Position numbers and translations under genes: made by a program
Assembly (NCBI RefSeq): GCF_014647375.1
Contig: NZ_BMPB01000002.1
Coordinates: 399,146 to 463,145 of the forward strand
DNA from: Parabacteroides faecis
Lineage (GTDB): Bacteria; Bacteroidota; Bacteroidia; Bacteroidales; Tannerellaceae
DNA: 64,000 nt
Direction of reading: 5' to 3'
The notes under the pieces: model-generated
Seen by the model: only the letters and a program-made list of their open reading frames with translations
What the model was told of the DNA's origin: nothing
The model's database searches: none
In this document: piece after piece, positions 8,356 to 16,785 of the stretch
Position numbering within the stretch: position 1 is the stretch's first letter
How the letters are laid out: each line of letters opens with the position of its first letter

Positions 8356-8856
8356 ATGAAGGTAAGAGCTTATGTTCTCATTGTAGCGGTAGCATTTACA
8401 ATAATGTCGTCCGGTACAAAAGAAGCAAGACCTACCGTGGGTACCAATCCCGGTGATCTGGCTCCGAGAATAGAGTCTTTGGGAAACGAAAGCAATTTCA
8501 GTTTCCAAAATCATTCAGGACGTTACACATTGCTGAATTTCTGGGCAGCTTACGATGCTGAATCGCGGGCCCGTAACGTTCAATTATGGAATGAGATTAA
8601 CAAGTTAAGTTCGGACAGAGTTGCTATGTATTCTGTATCTTTCGATGAGAAAGAATCGATCTTTACCGAGACGGTAAAAGCGGACAGACTGAGCAATACA
8701 AAGCAATTTCATGAAGAACTTGGTAAAAAGTCAGAGTTGTATGGAAAGTTTAACCTGAAGAAAGGTTTGAAGAACTTTCTGATCGACGACAAAGGGGTTA
8801 TCATAGCCGAAAATGTTACTCCGGACAAACTGACTGAAATTTTGAATAGAATTTAA
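8356..8856 (+). CDS. Exported thioredoxin-fold protein lacking the CXXC motif
   Basis: This 166-residue protein resembles the TlpA/AhpC-TSA thioredoxin-like family. It has an N-terminal signal-like hydrophobic stretch (residues 1-18), the entry motif GDLAPRIE near 33-40, the strand YTLLNFWAAYDAES at 57-70, and the closing FLIDDKGVII at 141-150. Where redox-active members have a Trp-Cys-x-x-Cys sequence after FWA, this one has AYDAES, so both cysteines are absent, and the cis-proline position before FLID reads LKN. It is therefore unlikely to be a thiol oxidoreductase and may be a binding or scaffold protein. It has its own promoter, an unusual structured leader and a terminator. Confidence 0.75.
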   Translation: MKVRAYVLIVAVAFTIMSSGTKEARPTVGTNPGDLAPRIESLGNESNFSFQNHSGRYTLLNFWAAYDAESRARNVQLWNEINKLSSDRVAMYSVSFDEKESIFTETVKADRLSNTKQFHEELGKKSELYGKFNLKKGLKNFLIDDKGVIIAENVTPDKLTEILNRI

Positions 8857-8875
8857 TCTGTCGATTATTTATTAA

Positions 8876-8914
8876 AAAAGAGCTGTTTCGCCCAACGAGG
8901 AACAGCTCTTTTTT
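8876..8914. terminator. Bidirectional terminator
   Basis: AAGAGCTGTT (8878-8887) pairs with AACAGCTCTT (8901-8910). Runs of A before and T after the stem allow termination on both strands, between the convergent thioredoxin-fold and beta-propeller genes. Confidence 0.85.
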
Positions 8915-8915
8915 G

Positions 8916-10214
8916 TTATTTCAGATGGGCGATCATAAAGATCGGGTTATCTTCGTCATCCACCTTTCCTGATAAATCGAGCAACGCTTGATCCACCTTA
9001 TTGCCGGTGGCCTGCTTTTCATCTATATATTCATGTAGCTCGTAGGGCCAGAAATAAGCAAACAGTTTATTGTCGTAGATACCGAAACGGGGGAAGAAAG
9101 TCTCTTTGTGATGAATATCGTCGATAAACCCTTTTCCTTCTATGGCTATGGTTTCACCTGTCCGTTTATTATAATAGGCGATTTGTGGATAGACCTGATC
9201 TTCCAGTCCCCGTAAAGCCGGACTTACTACGAATTCATTCCAGATAATAAATATATAATTATCCGTATCGTAAACAGCATTGACCATTTTCTTCCCTTTT
9301 GTCAGACGCGTTAATTCGCAATTGTCAAGACAATTCTTGACGGCGGCACTCCTGTCTACGCTGTTCCTGGATTTATGGATACACATTAATGCATCGGTGA
9401 AAAGCTCGTTTTGCCGTATCAGTGATATTTCGTCGGGTATTTTATAGTCACCCAGGTCTATGATCCACCGGGAAGCCAGGCCGTTTTCCGTCACCCGGTA
9501 TATCGTGTCGTTGTAGTAATTATAAAAAAGGGTACTGTCTGAGTTGCAGGTGTAAGCACGTTTTATACCTGTATAACCTACATTGTTCAGTTGTACTTTA
9601 GGAATGGAAGGAGAGATAGCCCGCTCGGCTTTCAATGTATTAAAGTCGCGGTCTATTGTATAGACTGTATCCGGTTGGTTAAATACCGAGATATTATTTC
9701 CGGCCGGTGCCCAATCATCAACCCATCCTATTCTGCCCAGCTGTTCAGGTATGTCAAACTCTGATTTGCCCTTTGACAACAGTTGTATTTCTTTCCCGGT
9801 AAATTTCCCATTTTCATCATATTCTATCAACTTGTGTCCATAGCTATAAAAATGTCCTTTTGTAAAGATAGAACCCATATATTGCGTAGGGTCTTCGCCC
9901 GGTCCTTGTCCGATCCGGCCGATGGTCCGGATAAACCGGCCGTTCAGGTCGAAAACTGTCCGGTTGCATATGATATAAGGAGGAGAGTAGTTAAACCAGC
10001 TGGTATTCCTGAGCAAACATTCTTTACGGGTTTCCAATGGGAGATAAGTAATGCTGTCTACCAGTTCCGACAGATTGACTTTCCGTATATGGTCGATTGC
10101 ATCGGCCAGGCGGATGATGTTGTCGACAGGTTTCTCTTCTGCCTCTGATTGTTTGGGGGCGCCGGAACAGGAGAGCAGAAGACCGGCAAAAAAGAGATAG
10201 ATTAACTTTTTCAT
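8916..10214 (-). CDS. 6-bladed beta-propeller lipoprotein
   Basis: This 432-residue lipoprotein starts with MKKLIYLFFAGLLLSCSG, a signal peptide ending in a lipobox with Cys16. The rest matches the Bacteroides 6-bladed beta-propeller family: SITYLPLET, then the propeller-start signature FDLNGRFIRTIGRIGQGPGE, and repeated strands ending near residue 400. Members are widespread surface or periplasmic proteins of unknown ligand, sometimes near sigma/anti-sigma or SusCD genes; here the gene is single. A -7 box (TATCTTTG, complement of 10256-10263) lies upstream. Confidence 0.85.
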   Translation of the reverse strand: MKKLIYLFFAGLLLSCSGAPKQSEAEEKPVDNIIRLADAIDHIRKVNLSELVDSITYLPLETRKECLLRNTSWFNYSPPYIICNRTVFDLNGRFIRTIGRIGQGPGEDPTQYMGSIFTKGHFYSYGHKLIEYDENGKFTGKEIQLLSKGKSEFDIPEQLGRIGWVDDWAPAGNNISVFNQPDTVYTIDRDFNTLKAERAISPSIPKVQLNNVGYTGIKRAYTCNSDSTLFYNYYNDTIYRVTENGLASRWIIDLGDYKIPDEISLIRQNELFTDALMCIHKSRNSVDRSAAVKNCLDNCELTRLTKGKKMVNAVYDTDNYIFIIWNEFVVSPALRGLEDQVYPQIAYYNKRTGETIAIEGKGFIDDIHHKETFFPRFGIYDNKLFAYFWPYELHEYIDEKQATGNKVDQALLDLSGKVDDEDNPIFMIAHLK

Positions 10215-10416
10215 GGCAACGAAATTTATAGGATAACATTAGAAGCTGTTATGAACAAAGATACGACATTATTACGAATTATTCGTAACATATCCGCGAA
10301 ACAGTGTAAAATGTTATTCGAATCAAACATGTAATCTCCTTTCAAAATAAGGGCGAAACGGATTTTTATTGTATTTTTGCTTTCTAATTTATTACCAAAC
10401 AAATAAACACATAAAA

Positions 10417-12717
10417 ATGTACAAACAATTTCTTGCAGCTTGCTCCCTGACCGGAGCTTTAATGCTGAGTGCATGTTCGCCCACGACGCCTGCGGCACAT
10501 GATGTTTCCCTGATCCCCGTTCCGAAAGAGATCAAGAATGTGAATGGACAGTTCATCCTGAAGAATGGTATGACGATCGGTGTTGCCGATAAGCAGTTAT
10601 TACCGGCAGCAAATTATCTTTCCGGCCTTTTATCGCGTGCAACCGGCTATATATATAATGTACGTGAGGGAGACGGTGATATATCTTTGGCGGTAAGTGA
10701 TATTGCCGGCCAGAATGAAGGAGCTTATACGCTGGATGTTTCTTCCGGAAAAGTACAGATTAAGGGAAATACTTATGGTGGAGTTATTTCCGGTATCGAA
10801 TCGCTTCGCCAGCTTTTGCCGGCAGAGATCGAATCGCCGGAAGTGGTGAACGATATTACCTGGAGTGTTCCGGCTGTCCAGATCACGGATGCACCCCGTT
10901 TCGGATGGAGAGGGTTGATGCTGGATGTTTCTCGTCATTTCTCTACTAAAGAAGAAGTGAAAGAGCTGCTGGATATGATGGCTCTCTACAAATTGAATAA
11001 ATTCCATTGGCATCTGACCGATGACCAGGGATGGCGTATTGAAATAAAGAAATATCCGCTGTTGACTGAAAAAGGAGCCTGGCGTACCTTCAACAATCAT
11101 GACCGGGAATGTATGAGATTGGCAAAATCACAGGATAATCCGGATTATGAATTACCTGCTGAGAAATTGCAGATTGTACAAGGTGATACTCTGTACGGCG
11201 GTTTCTATACTCAGGAAGATATTAAGGAAATCGTAGAATATGCCGGTGTGAGAGGTATCGACGTAATCCCGGAAGTGGATATGCCGGGCCATATGCTGGC
11301 TGCCGTAAGCAATTATTCAGGCGTTTCCTGTTTCAACCAGACAGGATGGGGAACCATGTTTTCTTCGCCGGTATGTCCCGGAAAAGACTCTGCCCTTGAA
11401 TTTTGTAAGAATGTGTATAGCGAAATAATCCCGCTTTTCCCTTATAAATATATTCATTTGGGAGCGGATGAAGTAGAGAAAGCCAACTGGAAGAAATGCC
11501 CGGATTGCCAGAAGCGGATGAAAGATAACGGACTGAAGACGGAAGAAGAATTGCAATCCTGGTTCGTTCATAATATGGAGAAATTCTTCAACGATAACGG
11601 AAAAGAAATGATCGGCTGGGATGAGATCCTGGAAGGCGGATTGTCTCCGACGGCGACGATCATGTGGTGGCGTACCTGGTCTCCGAACGCTGTTCCGGAA
11701 GCAACCGCACAGGGAAACCATGCTATTCTTTCCCCGAATGCAAACTTCTATTTCGATTATCAGCAGGATAAAAACTCTTTGCCGGGTGTTTACAACTACA
11801 ATCCGATGCCCGAATCGTTGAGTGATGCGCAGAAGGCCTTGATCCTGGGTATTCAGGCAAATCTCTGGTGCGAATATATCCCTTCTTTCGAACGGGCACA
11901 GTATATGATCATGCCCCGTATGATGGCTATGGCGGAACTAGCCTGGAGCGATCCTTCCGTAAAAAGCTGGGATGGTTTTAAAGAACGGATGGTTAAGCAA
12001 TTCCCGCGTCTGAACATTATGGATGTGAATTATCGTATTCCGGATCTGGAAGGATTCAATAATACCAATGCGTTTGTCGGTGAAGGCACATTGACGGTAA
12101 CCTGTCTCGATCCGAGTGCGGAGATCCATTATACAACCGACGGAAGTACTCCGACTCTGGAATCTCCTCAATATAAAGAACCGGTCAAAGTAACGGAGAC
12201 GACAGACTTTACTTTCCGTACATTCCGCCCGAACGGAAAGAAAGGCGACATCGTAAAGACACGGTTTATCAAGAGCGAATATGCACCGGCAGCAGAAGCA
12301 ACTCCTTCAAAGAAAGGTTTGCAGGCTGTATGGCATGAGTTCAGAGGCAGTGCATGCGACGAGATAGAAAAGGCTCCGGTAAACGGTACTTATGAGATAT
12401 CCGAAGTGACTATTCCGGCAGAAGTGAAAGGAAATATCGGCTTGGTCGTAACGGGGTATTTCAATGCTCCGGAAGATGGTATTTATACCTTCAACCTGTT
12501 GTCTGATGACGGCAGTACGCTGAAAGTCGATGGAGAGCTGGTTGTCGATAATGACGGTCCTCATTCACCTCGCGAAGTTGTCGGACAAAAGGCGTTGGCA
12601 AAAGGTCTTCATCCGATAGAAGTAAAATATTTCGATCATAACGGCGGAATGCTTCAGATGAAGGTGCTGACAGCCGACGGAAAAGAATTACCTAACGCAG
12701 ATATGTTTGCTTATTAA
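10417..12717 (+). CDS. GH20 beta-N-acetylhexosaminidase lipoprotein with PA14 domain
   Basis: This 766-residue enzyme should release terminal GlcNAc or GalNAc from host or dietary glycans. A lipoprotein signal peptide with LSAC lipobox leads to a GH20b N-terminal domain (about 30-150) and the GH20 barrel (about 155-510). The catalytic Asp351-Glu352 pair is in HLGADEVEK, with WHLTDDQGWR and VIPEVDMPGH also present. After the barrel there is a chitobiase-like C-terminal domain (IHYTTDGSTPT) and a PA14-like carbohydrate-binding domain (GYFNAPEDGIYTF, then SDDGS). The start at 10417 gives the correct signal peptide; the in-frame extension from 10369 overlaps the -7 box TATTTTTG at 10372-10379. 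A strong terminator follows. Confidence 0.95.
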   Translation: MYKQFLAACSLTGALMLSACSPTTPAAHDVSLIPVPKEIKNVNGQFILKNGMTIGVADKQLLPAANYLSGLLSRATGYIYNVREGDGDISLAVSDIAGQNEGAYTLDVSSGKVQIKGNTYGGVISGIESLRQLLPAEIESPEVVNDITWSVPAVQITDAPRFGWRGLMLDVSRHFSTKEEVKELLDMMALYKLNKFHWHLTDDQGWRIEIKKYPLLTEKGAWRTFNNHDRECMRLAKSQDNPDYELPAEKLQIVQGDTLYGGFYTQEDIKEIVEYAGVRGIDVIPEVDMPGHMLAAVSNYSGVSCFNQTGWGTMFSSPVCPGKDSALEFCKNVYSEIIPLFPYKYIHLGADEVEKANWKKCPDCQKRMKDNGLKTEEELQSWFVHNMEKFFNDNGKEMIGWDEILEGGLSPTATIMWWRTWSPNAVPEATAQGNHAILSPNANFYFDYQQDKNSLPGVYNYNPMPESLSDAQKALILGIQANLWCEYIPSFERAQYMIMPRMMAMAELAWSDPSVKSWDGFKERMVKQFPRLNIMDVNYRIPDLEGFNNTNAFVGEGTLTVTCLDPSAEIHYTTDGSTPTLESPQYKEPVKVTETTDFTFRTFRPNGKKGDIVKTRFIKSEYAPAAEATPSKKGLQAVWHEFRGSACDEIEKAPVNGTYEISEVTIPAEVKGNIGLVVTGYFNAPEDGIYTFNLLSDDGSTLKVDGELVVDNDGPHSPREVVGQKALAKGLHPIEVKYFDHNGGMLQMKVLTADGKELPNADMFAY

Positions 12718-12740
12718 TCTGATAAGTATATAGATGCAAG

Positions 12741-12783
12741 AATCCCCGTAAAGAGTTTGATGACTGCTTTACGGGGATTTTAT
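12741..12783 (+). terminator. Terminator after the hexosaminidase gene
   Basis: AATCCCCGTAAAG (12741-12753) and CTTTACGGGGATT (12767-12779) form a 13-bp perfect stem followed by TTTATTT. The symmetrical A-rich upstream side may also serve the convergent pepP gene. Confidence 0.85.
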
Positions 12784-12805
12784 TTATCTTGTTATAGCCG
12801 TATAA

Positions 12806-14179
12806 TTATCGCAGTGCTTCTACTTCTTCCGTATGCAAAGGAATCTTCTTTCCTAACAAACGTGCTCCGTCTTCCGTGATCAGATAATCCTCTTCGTTAC
12901 GGATACCGCTGAAGTCTTTATAAGTTACCAGCTTTTCATAATTGATAAATTCAGTGAACTTATTCTGGCCTCTCCATAAATCCATCAGTTCAGGAATGAA
13001 GTAAATCCCCGGTTCGATCGTAAGAACAAATCCCGGTTCCAGTTTACGTCCCAGGCGGAGAGACTTACGGCCGAACTCAGTGCTCTTCGGCTGTCCGTCA
13101 TAACCCACATATACCTCACCCAGGTTTTCCATATCATGTACATCCAGTCCCATCATATGTCCCAGGCCACAAGGCATGAACATGGCATGTGCACCAGCCT
13201 TTACAGCATCCATCGGATCGCCTTTTACGAAACCAAGATCTTTCAAACCTTCCATAATGACCTTACAAGACAGCTCATACACATCGACGAAAGGAATACC
13301 CGGACGAAGGGCGGCAACAGCAGCTTCATGGGCAGCTACCTGGATATCGTAAATATCTTTCTGGCGGGTGGTGAATTTGGAATCGGCCGGAATAGTAGAC
13401 GACATATCGCCTGCATAGCCCATCTCCGTTTCGGCACCGGCATCGAGCAACAACATATCGCCGCTCTTGATCATATTGCTGTGATCATGATTATGCAATG
13501 TCTGTCCGTTGATTGTCGCGATAATAGGGAAGGAGAGCTGATAGTCGTTGGCATAAGCCACTTCTGCCACGGCAGCAGCCACTTCGCTTTCGCGGATTCC
13601 CGGACGGACCGTACGCATGGCAGTCAGGTGCATATCGGCAGTGACCACACAAGCCTTTTCGATCTCGACAATTTCTTCCGCCGTCTTATAGTTACGCTGG
13701 TTAACGACACCGAAGATGAAAGGAACGGAAGGTTGTTCGGTTCCCGGTACGATGCCTAACCACTGGAATAACTTGATCTGATGTTCTGCACGATATGTCG
13801 GCAGGTAATGGATACGCTGGCTTTTCTGCCCAGCCGCTTTCAGATAGGTTTCAATTTCCTTGAATGGGCGTACTTCCGTGATACCGGCAGCTTCGCTCTT
13901 TTCTTTCAAAGTCGGTTGCGTACCCATCCATACGATTGCGTCGATGGTCAGTTCGTCACCGAAGATGATCTCTTTGTCGTTGTCTATATCAATGATGGCG
14001 GACAGTCCGGCATACGGCAGTCCGAAGAAATACAAGAAAGTAGAATCCTGGCGGAAGTGATACGTGTTGTCTGCATAGTTCATTCCTGACTCATCATTTC
14101 CAAGGAAAAGTAACAGACCTGAGCCTATCGTCTGTTTTAGTTTAGCCCGGCGGGCGATATAGGTTTCTTTACTAAACAT
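12806..14179 (-). CDS. pepP: Aminopeptidase P family Xaa-Pro peptidase
   Basis: This 457-residue cytosolic metallopeptidase removes the N-terminal residue from peptides with proline in second position. It has the AMP_N N-terminal domain (about 1-130, with FLGNDESGMNYADNTYHFRQDSTFLYF) and the pita-bread catalytic domain. The dinuclear metal ligands are visible in LLLDAGAETEMGYAGDMSST, GLGHMMGLDVHDMEN, LTIEPGIYF and RNEEDYLITEDG. The length is typical for bacterial PepP. A -7 box (TATCTTTG, complement of 14206-14213) lies just upstream. It is divergent from the hydrogenase-like module. Confidence 0.93.
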   Translation of the reverse strand: MFSKETYIARRAKLKQTIGSGLLLFLGNDESGMNYADNTYHFRQDSTFLYFFGLPYAGLSAIIDIDNDKEIIFGDELTIDAIVWMGTQPTLKEKSEAAGITEVRPFKEIETYLKAAGQKSQRIHYLPTYRAEHQIKLFQWLGIVPGTEQPSVPFIFGVVNQRNYKTAEEIVEIEKACVVTADMHLTAMRTVRPGIRESEVAAAVAEVAYANDYQLSFPIIATINGQTLHNHDHSNMIKSGDMLLLDAGAETEMGYAGDMSSTIPADSKFTTRQKDIYDIQVAAHEAAVAALRPGIPFVDVYELSCKVIMEGLKDLGFVKGDPMDAVKAGAHAMFMPCGLGHMMGLDVHDMENLGEVYVGYDGQPKSTEFGRKSLRLGRKLEPGFVLTIEPGIYFIPELMDLWRGQNKFTEFINYEKLVTYKDFSGIRNEEDYLITEDGARLLGKKIPLHTEEVEALR

Positions 14180-14292
14180 AAGATTAGAATTTTATTTATT
14201 GCTACCAAAGATAGTAATTAATATAGACTAACGGACATCTATTAAAAAATATTTCTTACATTGCCATCACGAATTAAACCTTGCATGCGATT

Positions 14293-14637
14293 ATGAAGAT
14301 TCAGCAAATACAAGAACTTACCGATGCGGTTGTGGCGTGCGGAAACGACAAGCTAGACCATGATGTACAATGTGCTTTTGCCAGCGACCTGATGAGCGAC
14401 GTGCTGACACTGGACTGTAATGAAGTCATTCTTATCACCGGACTTTGTAACCTGCAAACAATCCGTACGGCGGAAATGGCAGATGTCGACTGTATCCTTT
14501 TCGTCCGTGGAAAAAGGATCACTCCGGAGATGCTGCAACTGGCATCCGAGAATAACATGATCTTACTCGAAACGGAACATTCCATGTATCATACGGTGGG
14601 CGAACTGTATTGCAGCGGCCTCGTACCGGTCTATTAA
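14293..14637 (+). CDS. DRTGG-domain protein, first of two in the module
   Basis: This 114-residue protein is a stand-alone DRTGG-like domain. The signature region reads CAFASDLMSDVLTL, and the rest alternates strands and helices (VILITGL, ADVDCILFVRG, NNMILLETEHSMYHTVGELYCSGL). DRTGG domains are found beside CBS domains and in phosphotransacetylase N-terminal regions and are thought to be regulatory ligand-binding domains. The ATG at 14293 is preferred over the in-frame TTG at 14281. It opens a tightly packed set of six genes with an [FeFe]-hydrogenase-like protein, an arrangement known in many anaerobes, where the pair of DRTGG proteins flanks the iron-sulfur protein. Confidence 0.8.
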   Translation: MKIQQIQELTDAVVACGNDKLDHDVQCAFASDLMSDVLTLDCNEVILITGLCNLQTIRTAEMADVDCILFVRGKRITPEMLQLASENNMILLETEHSMYHTVGELYCSGLVPVY

Positions 14638-14651
14638 AGAAAGGAGAAAGT

Positions 14652-15074
14652 ATGCAACTGAGGTTTGAATTAGAAGGAGGAAATTTCTCGAAAGCCGGAT
14701 ATGCGTCCAGCCAGGTCAAGAAGATACTGAAACAGCTGTCCATCGATCCCCGCATCATCAAGAGGGTGGTTGTCGCCCTGTATGAAGCCGAGGTAAATGT
14801 GGTTGCCCATGCCTGGCGGGGAAAAGTACTGGCGGAACTCGATGCCGATAAGATCTCTTTGTTGTTGAAGGATGAAGGTCCCGGCATCCCCGATATTCCG
14901 CAGGCCATGCAGGAAGGGTTCTCGACTGCTTCGCCTGCTGTGCGGGAAATGGGGTTCGGTGCGGGAATGGGATTGCCCAATATGAAAAAGAATGTAGACG
15001 AACTTAATATAGAGAGCGAGGTCGGCGTAGGCACAACCGTACGCATGGTCACCTGGTTCGGGAAGAAGGAGTAA
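14652..15074 (+). CDS. GHKL ATPase, anti-sigma-factor kinase (RsbW)-like
   Basis: This 140-residue protein is a single HATPase_c domain resembling RsbW/SpoIIAB anti-sigma factor kinases. The N-box is YEAEVNVVAHAW, the G1 box is KDEGPGIPD, and the G2-like box is GAGMGLPNMKKNVDEL. Such proteins bind ATP and can phosphorylate a partner or sequester a regulator; no anti-anti-sigma partner is visible here. The ATG at 14652 has AAAGGAGAAAG just upstream, an unusually good Shine-Dalgarno sequence for this organism. The gene lies 14 bp after the first DRTGG gene and 6 bp before the hydrogenase-like gene. Confidence 0.85.
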   Translation: MQLRFELEGGNFSKAGYASSQVKKILKQLSIDPRIIKRVVVALYEAEVNVVAHAWRGKVLAELDADKISLLLKDEGPGIPDIPQAMQEGFSTASPAVREMGFGAGMGLPNMKKNVDELNIESEVGVGTTVRMVTWFGKKE

Positions 15075-15080
15075 AACACC

Positions 15081-16460
15081 ATGGAAGAGACGAAGTTTTA
15101 TCATGCACTTAAAATAAACCAGGAACGTTGCATCGGTTGCACGCATTGTATGACCAAATGCCCGACCCGTGCAGTCCGTATCCGTGACGGTAAAGCCGTG
15201 ATACGCAAAGACTGGTGTGTCGATTGCGGGGAATGCCTGAAAGCCTGTCCGGCGGAAGCCATCTATGTGGAGCAGGATGACTTCCAGAAGATATTCGACT
15301 ATGAATGCCGGGTGGCGCTTGTTCCGACCGTATTTATCGGCCAGTTTTCCAAATATACGACGGAAGAGGAGATATTCAGTGCCCTGTATGAGTTGGGATT
15401 CACCCATGTGTACCAGGTCGAATTCACTGCCGATATGATCCACCGGGAGATGCTCCGGCAGATGGAACAGGCAGAGGAGAAGCCGGTTATCAGCTCTTTC
15501 TGTCCGGCAATCGTGCGGTTGATACAGATTCGTTTCCCGGCGTTGGTCGATAATATTCTTTTGGTGAAAAGTCCGGTCAATGCGACTGCCACCTATTATC
15601 ATCAAGTGTTGACGGAAGAAGGTTATCAGCCCGGACAGATCGGACTCTTTTACGTGACGCCTTGTGCTGCCAAGATTGCCGCATTGAAAAGTGCGGATGG
15701 CTATTCATCCACCATTAACGGTGTGATCAATATGGATACCCTATATAATAAGGTATATTATATCCTGCAAAACCGTCCGAAAGGCTACAAGCCCGAATGT
15801 GTCCTTCCGCCCGCCCTGACCAAGAAAGAAATGAGATGGAGCCAGACGGGAGGGGAGGCAAAGCATTTCTCCGGCCGTTGCCTGGCTATCGACGAAATAC
15901 ACAACGTGATCGACTTTCTGGAACGGATGGAGACGACAACGGAGGTCCGGAATGTGGATTTCCTCGAACTGCGTGCCTGTGACCGCAGTTGTGCCGGAGG
16001 TGTATTGGCTGTAGCCAACCGTTTCCTGACTGCCGAGCGGATCATGAAGCGTTCGATGAAACGTGATAAGGCCCCGCTTATTTATGCTTCTGAACGGCTG
16101 GGGGCATTAGCTTACCTGAAACAACATATCACGATCCGTCCGCTTCCGGCTAATCCGAAACTGCTTTACGACGGTAGCATTGAAGAAGTGCTGAAAAAGA
16201 TGGAGCAGGTACGGAGATTGATGTGTTATCTTCCGGGAATCGATTGCGGTGCATGTGGAAATCCGAACTGTCAAAGCCTGGCGGAAGATATTGTCCGTCA
16301 TGAAGCCCAGTTCAGTGACTGTATTTTTATGCAGCGTAATATGGAGAAACATGGCAAACTGGACCAGGAGCATGCTTTCCGCCTGGTAGAAAAAATATGG
16401 GGGAAGGATCGTTTAAATAAAGACTGTTATAAGAAAGGAGCCAAATATGAAGGTCAGTGA
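15081..16460 (+). CDS. [FeFe]-hydrogenase-like iron-sulfur protein, putative sensor
   Basis: This 459-residue protein has an N-terminal 2x[4Fe-4S] ferredoxin (Cys17/20/23/27 and Cys46/49/52/56), an [FeFe]-hydrogenase large-subunit domain (about 75-345), and a C-terminal iron-sulfur domain with Cys389, Cys392, Cys397 and Cys414. All four H-cluster ligands are kept: Cys141 in SSFCPA, Cys195 in TPCAAK, and Cys300 and Cys304 in RACDRSCAGG. The cysteine that relays protons in catalytic enzymes (first Cys of TSCCP) is Phe140 here. This resembles the putatively sensory group C/D hydrogenases, which have altered residues at this site, but no PAS domain is present. It probably senses H2 or redox state rather than turning over fast. 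It overlaps the next gene by 14 bp. Confidence 0.85.
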   Translation: MEETKFYHALKINQERCIGCTHCMTKCPTRAVRIRDGKAVIRKDWCVDCGECLKACPAEAIYVEQDDFQKIFDYECRVALVPTVFIGQFSKYTTEEEIFSALYELGFTHVYQVEFTADMIHREMLRQMEQAEEKPVISSFCPAIVRLIQIRFPALVDNILLVKSPVNATATYYHQVLTEEGYQPGQIGLFYVTPCAAKIAALKSADGYSSTINGVINMDTLYNKVYYILQNRPKGYKPECVLPPALTKKEMRWSQTGGEAKHFSGRCLAIDEIHNVIDFLERMETTTEVRNVDFLELRACDRSCAGGVLAVANRFLTAERIMKRSMKRDKAPLIYASERLGALAYLKQHITIRPLPANPKLLYDGSIEEVLKKMEQVRRLMCYLPGIDCGACGNPNCQSLAEDIVRHEAQFSDCIFMQRNMEKHGKLDQEHAFRLVEKIWGKDRLNKDCYKKGAKYEGQ

Positions 16461-16785
16461 TCTTGTAAAAGAATTGGAACTCACCGTTTTCTGCGGTGAA
16501 GAGAATCTGGATGCCGTCGTTAAAGGCGGTTATACCAGCGATCTGTTGAGTGATGTAATGGGGCATATGGAAGAAGGGATGCTATGGATCACCATGCAAA
16601 CCCATCAGAATATCGTTGCCGTTTCAACCTTGAAAGATGCGGCGGCTGTTTTGATCGTGAACGGTGCTTCACCGGATGAAGAAACGTTGCAGAAAGGCAT
16701 AGAAGAAGGGGTTCCTTTACTGGGGACGCCGCTTTCCGCTTTCGTCGTCAGTGGTAAAATATATCAACTCCTGCAGAACGGATGA
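16447..16785 (+). CDS. DRTGG-domain protein, second of two
   Basis: This 112-residue protein has the same single-domain layout as the protein at 14293-14637. The signature region GGYTSDLLSDVMGHMEEGMLWIT is closer to the family consensus. The second half has a strand-helix pattern (AVLIVNG, GVPLLGTPLSAFVVSGKIYQLL). It starts inside the end of the hydrogenase-like gene with AAAGGAG about 6 bases upstream, and its stop overlaps the start of the PHP gene by 4 bp. The overlaps suggest coupled translation and a shared complex or pathway. The ligand is unknown. Confidence 0.82.
   Translation: MKVSDLVKELELTVFCGEENLDAVVKGGYTSDLLSDVMGHMEEGMLWITMQTHQNIVAVSTLKDAAAVLIVNGASPDEETLQKGIEEGVPLLGTPLSAFVVSGKIYQLLQNG

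Noticed and set aside
14670-15605. A 311-codon minus-strand open frame
   Set aside because: It lies opposite the RsbW-like ATPase and hydrogenase-like genes, whose motifs are clear. It has no promoter, no family motifs and an atypical His/Arg-rich composition.
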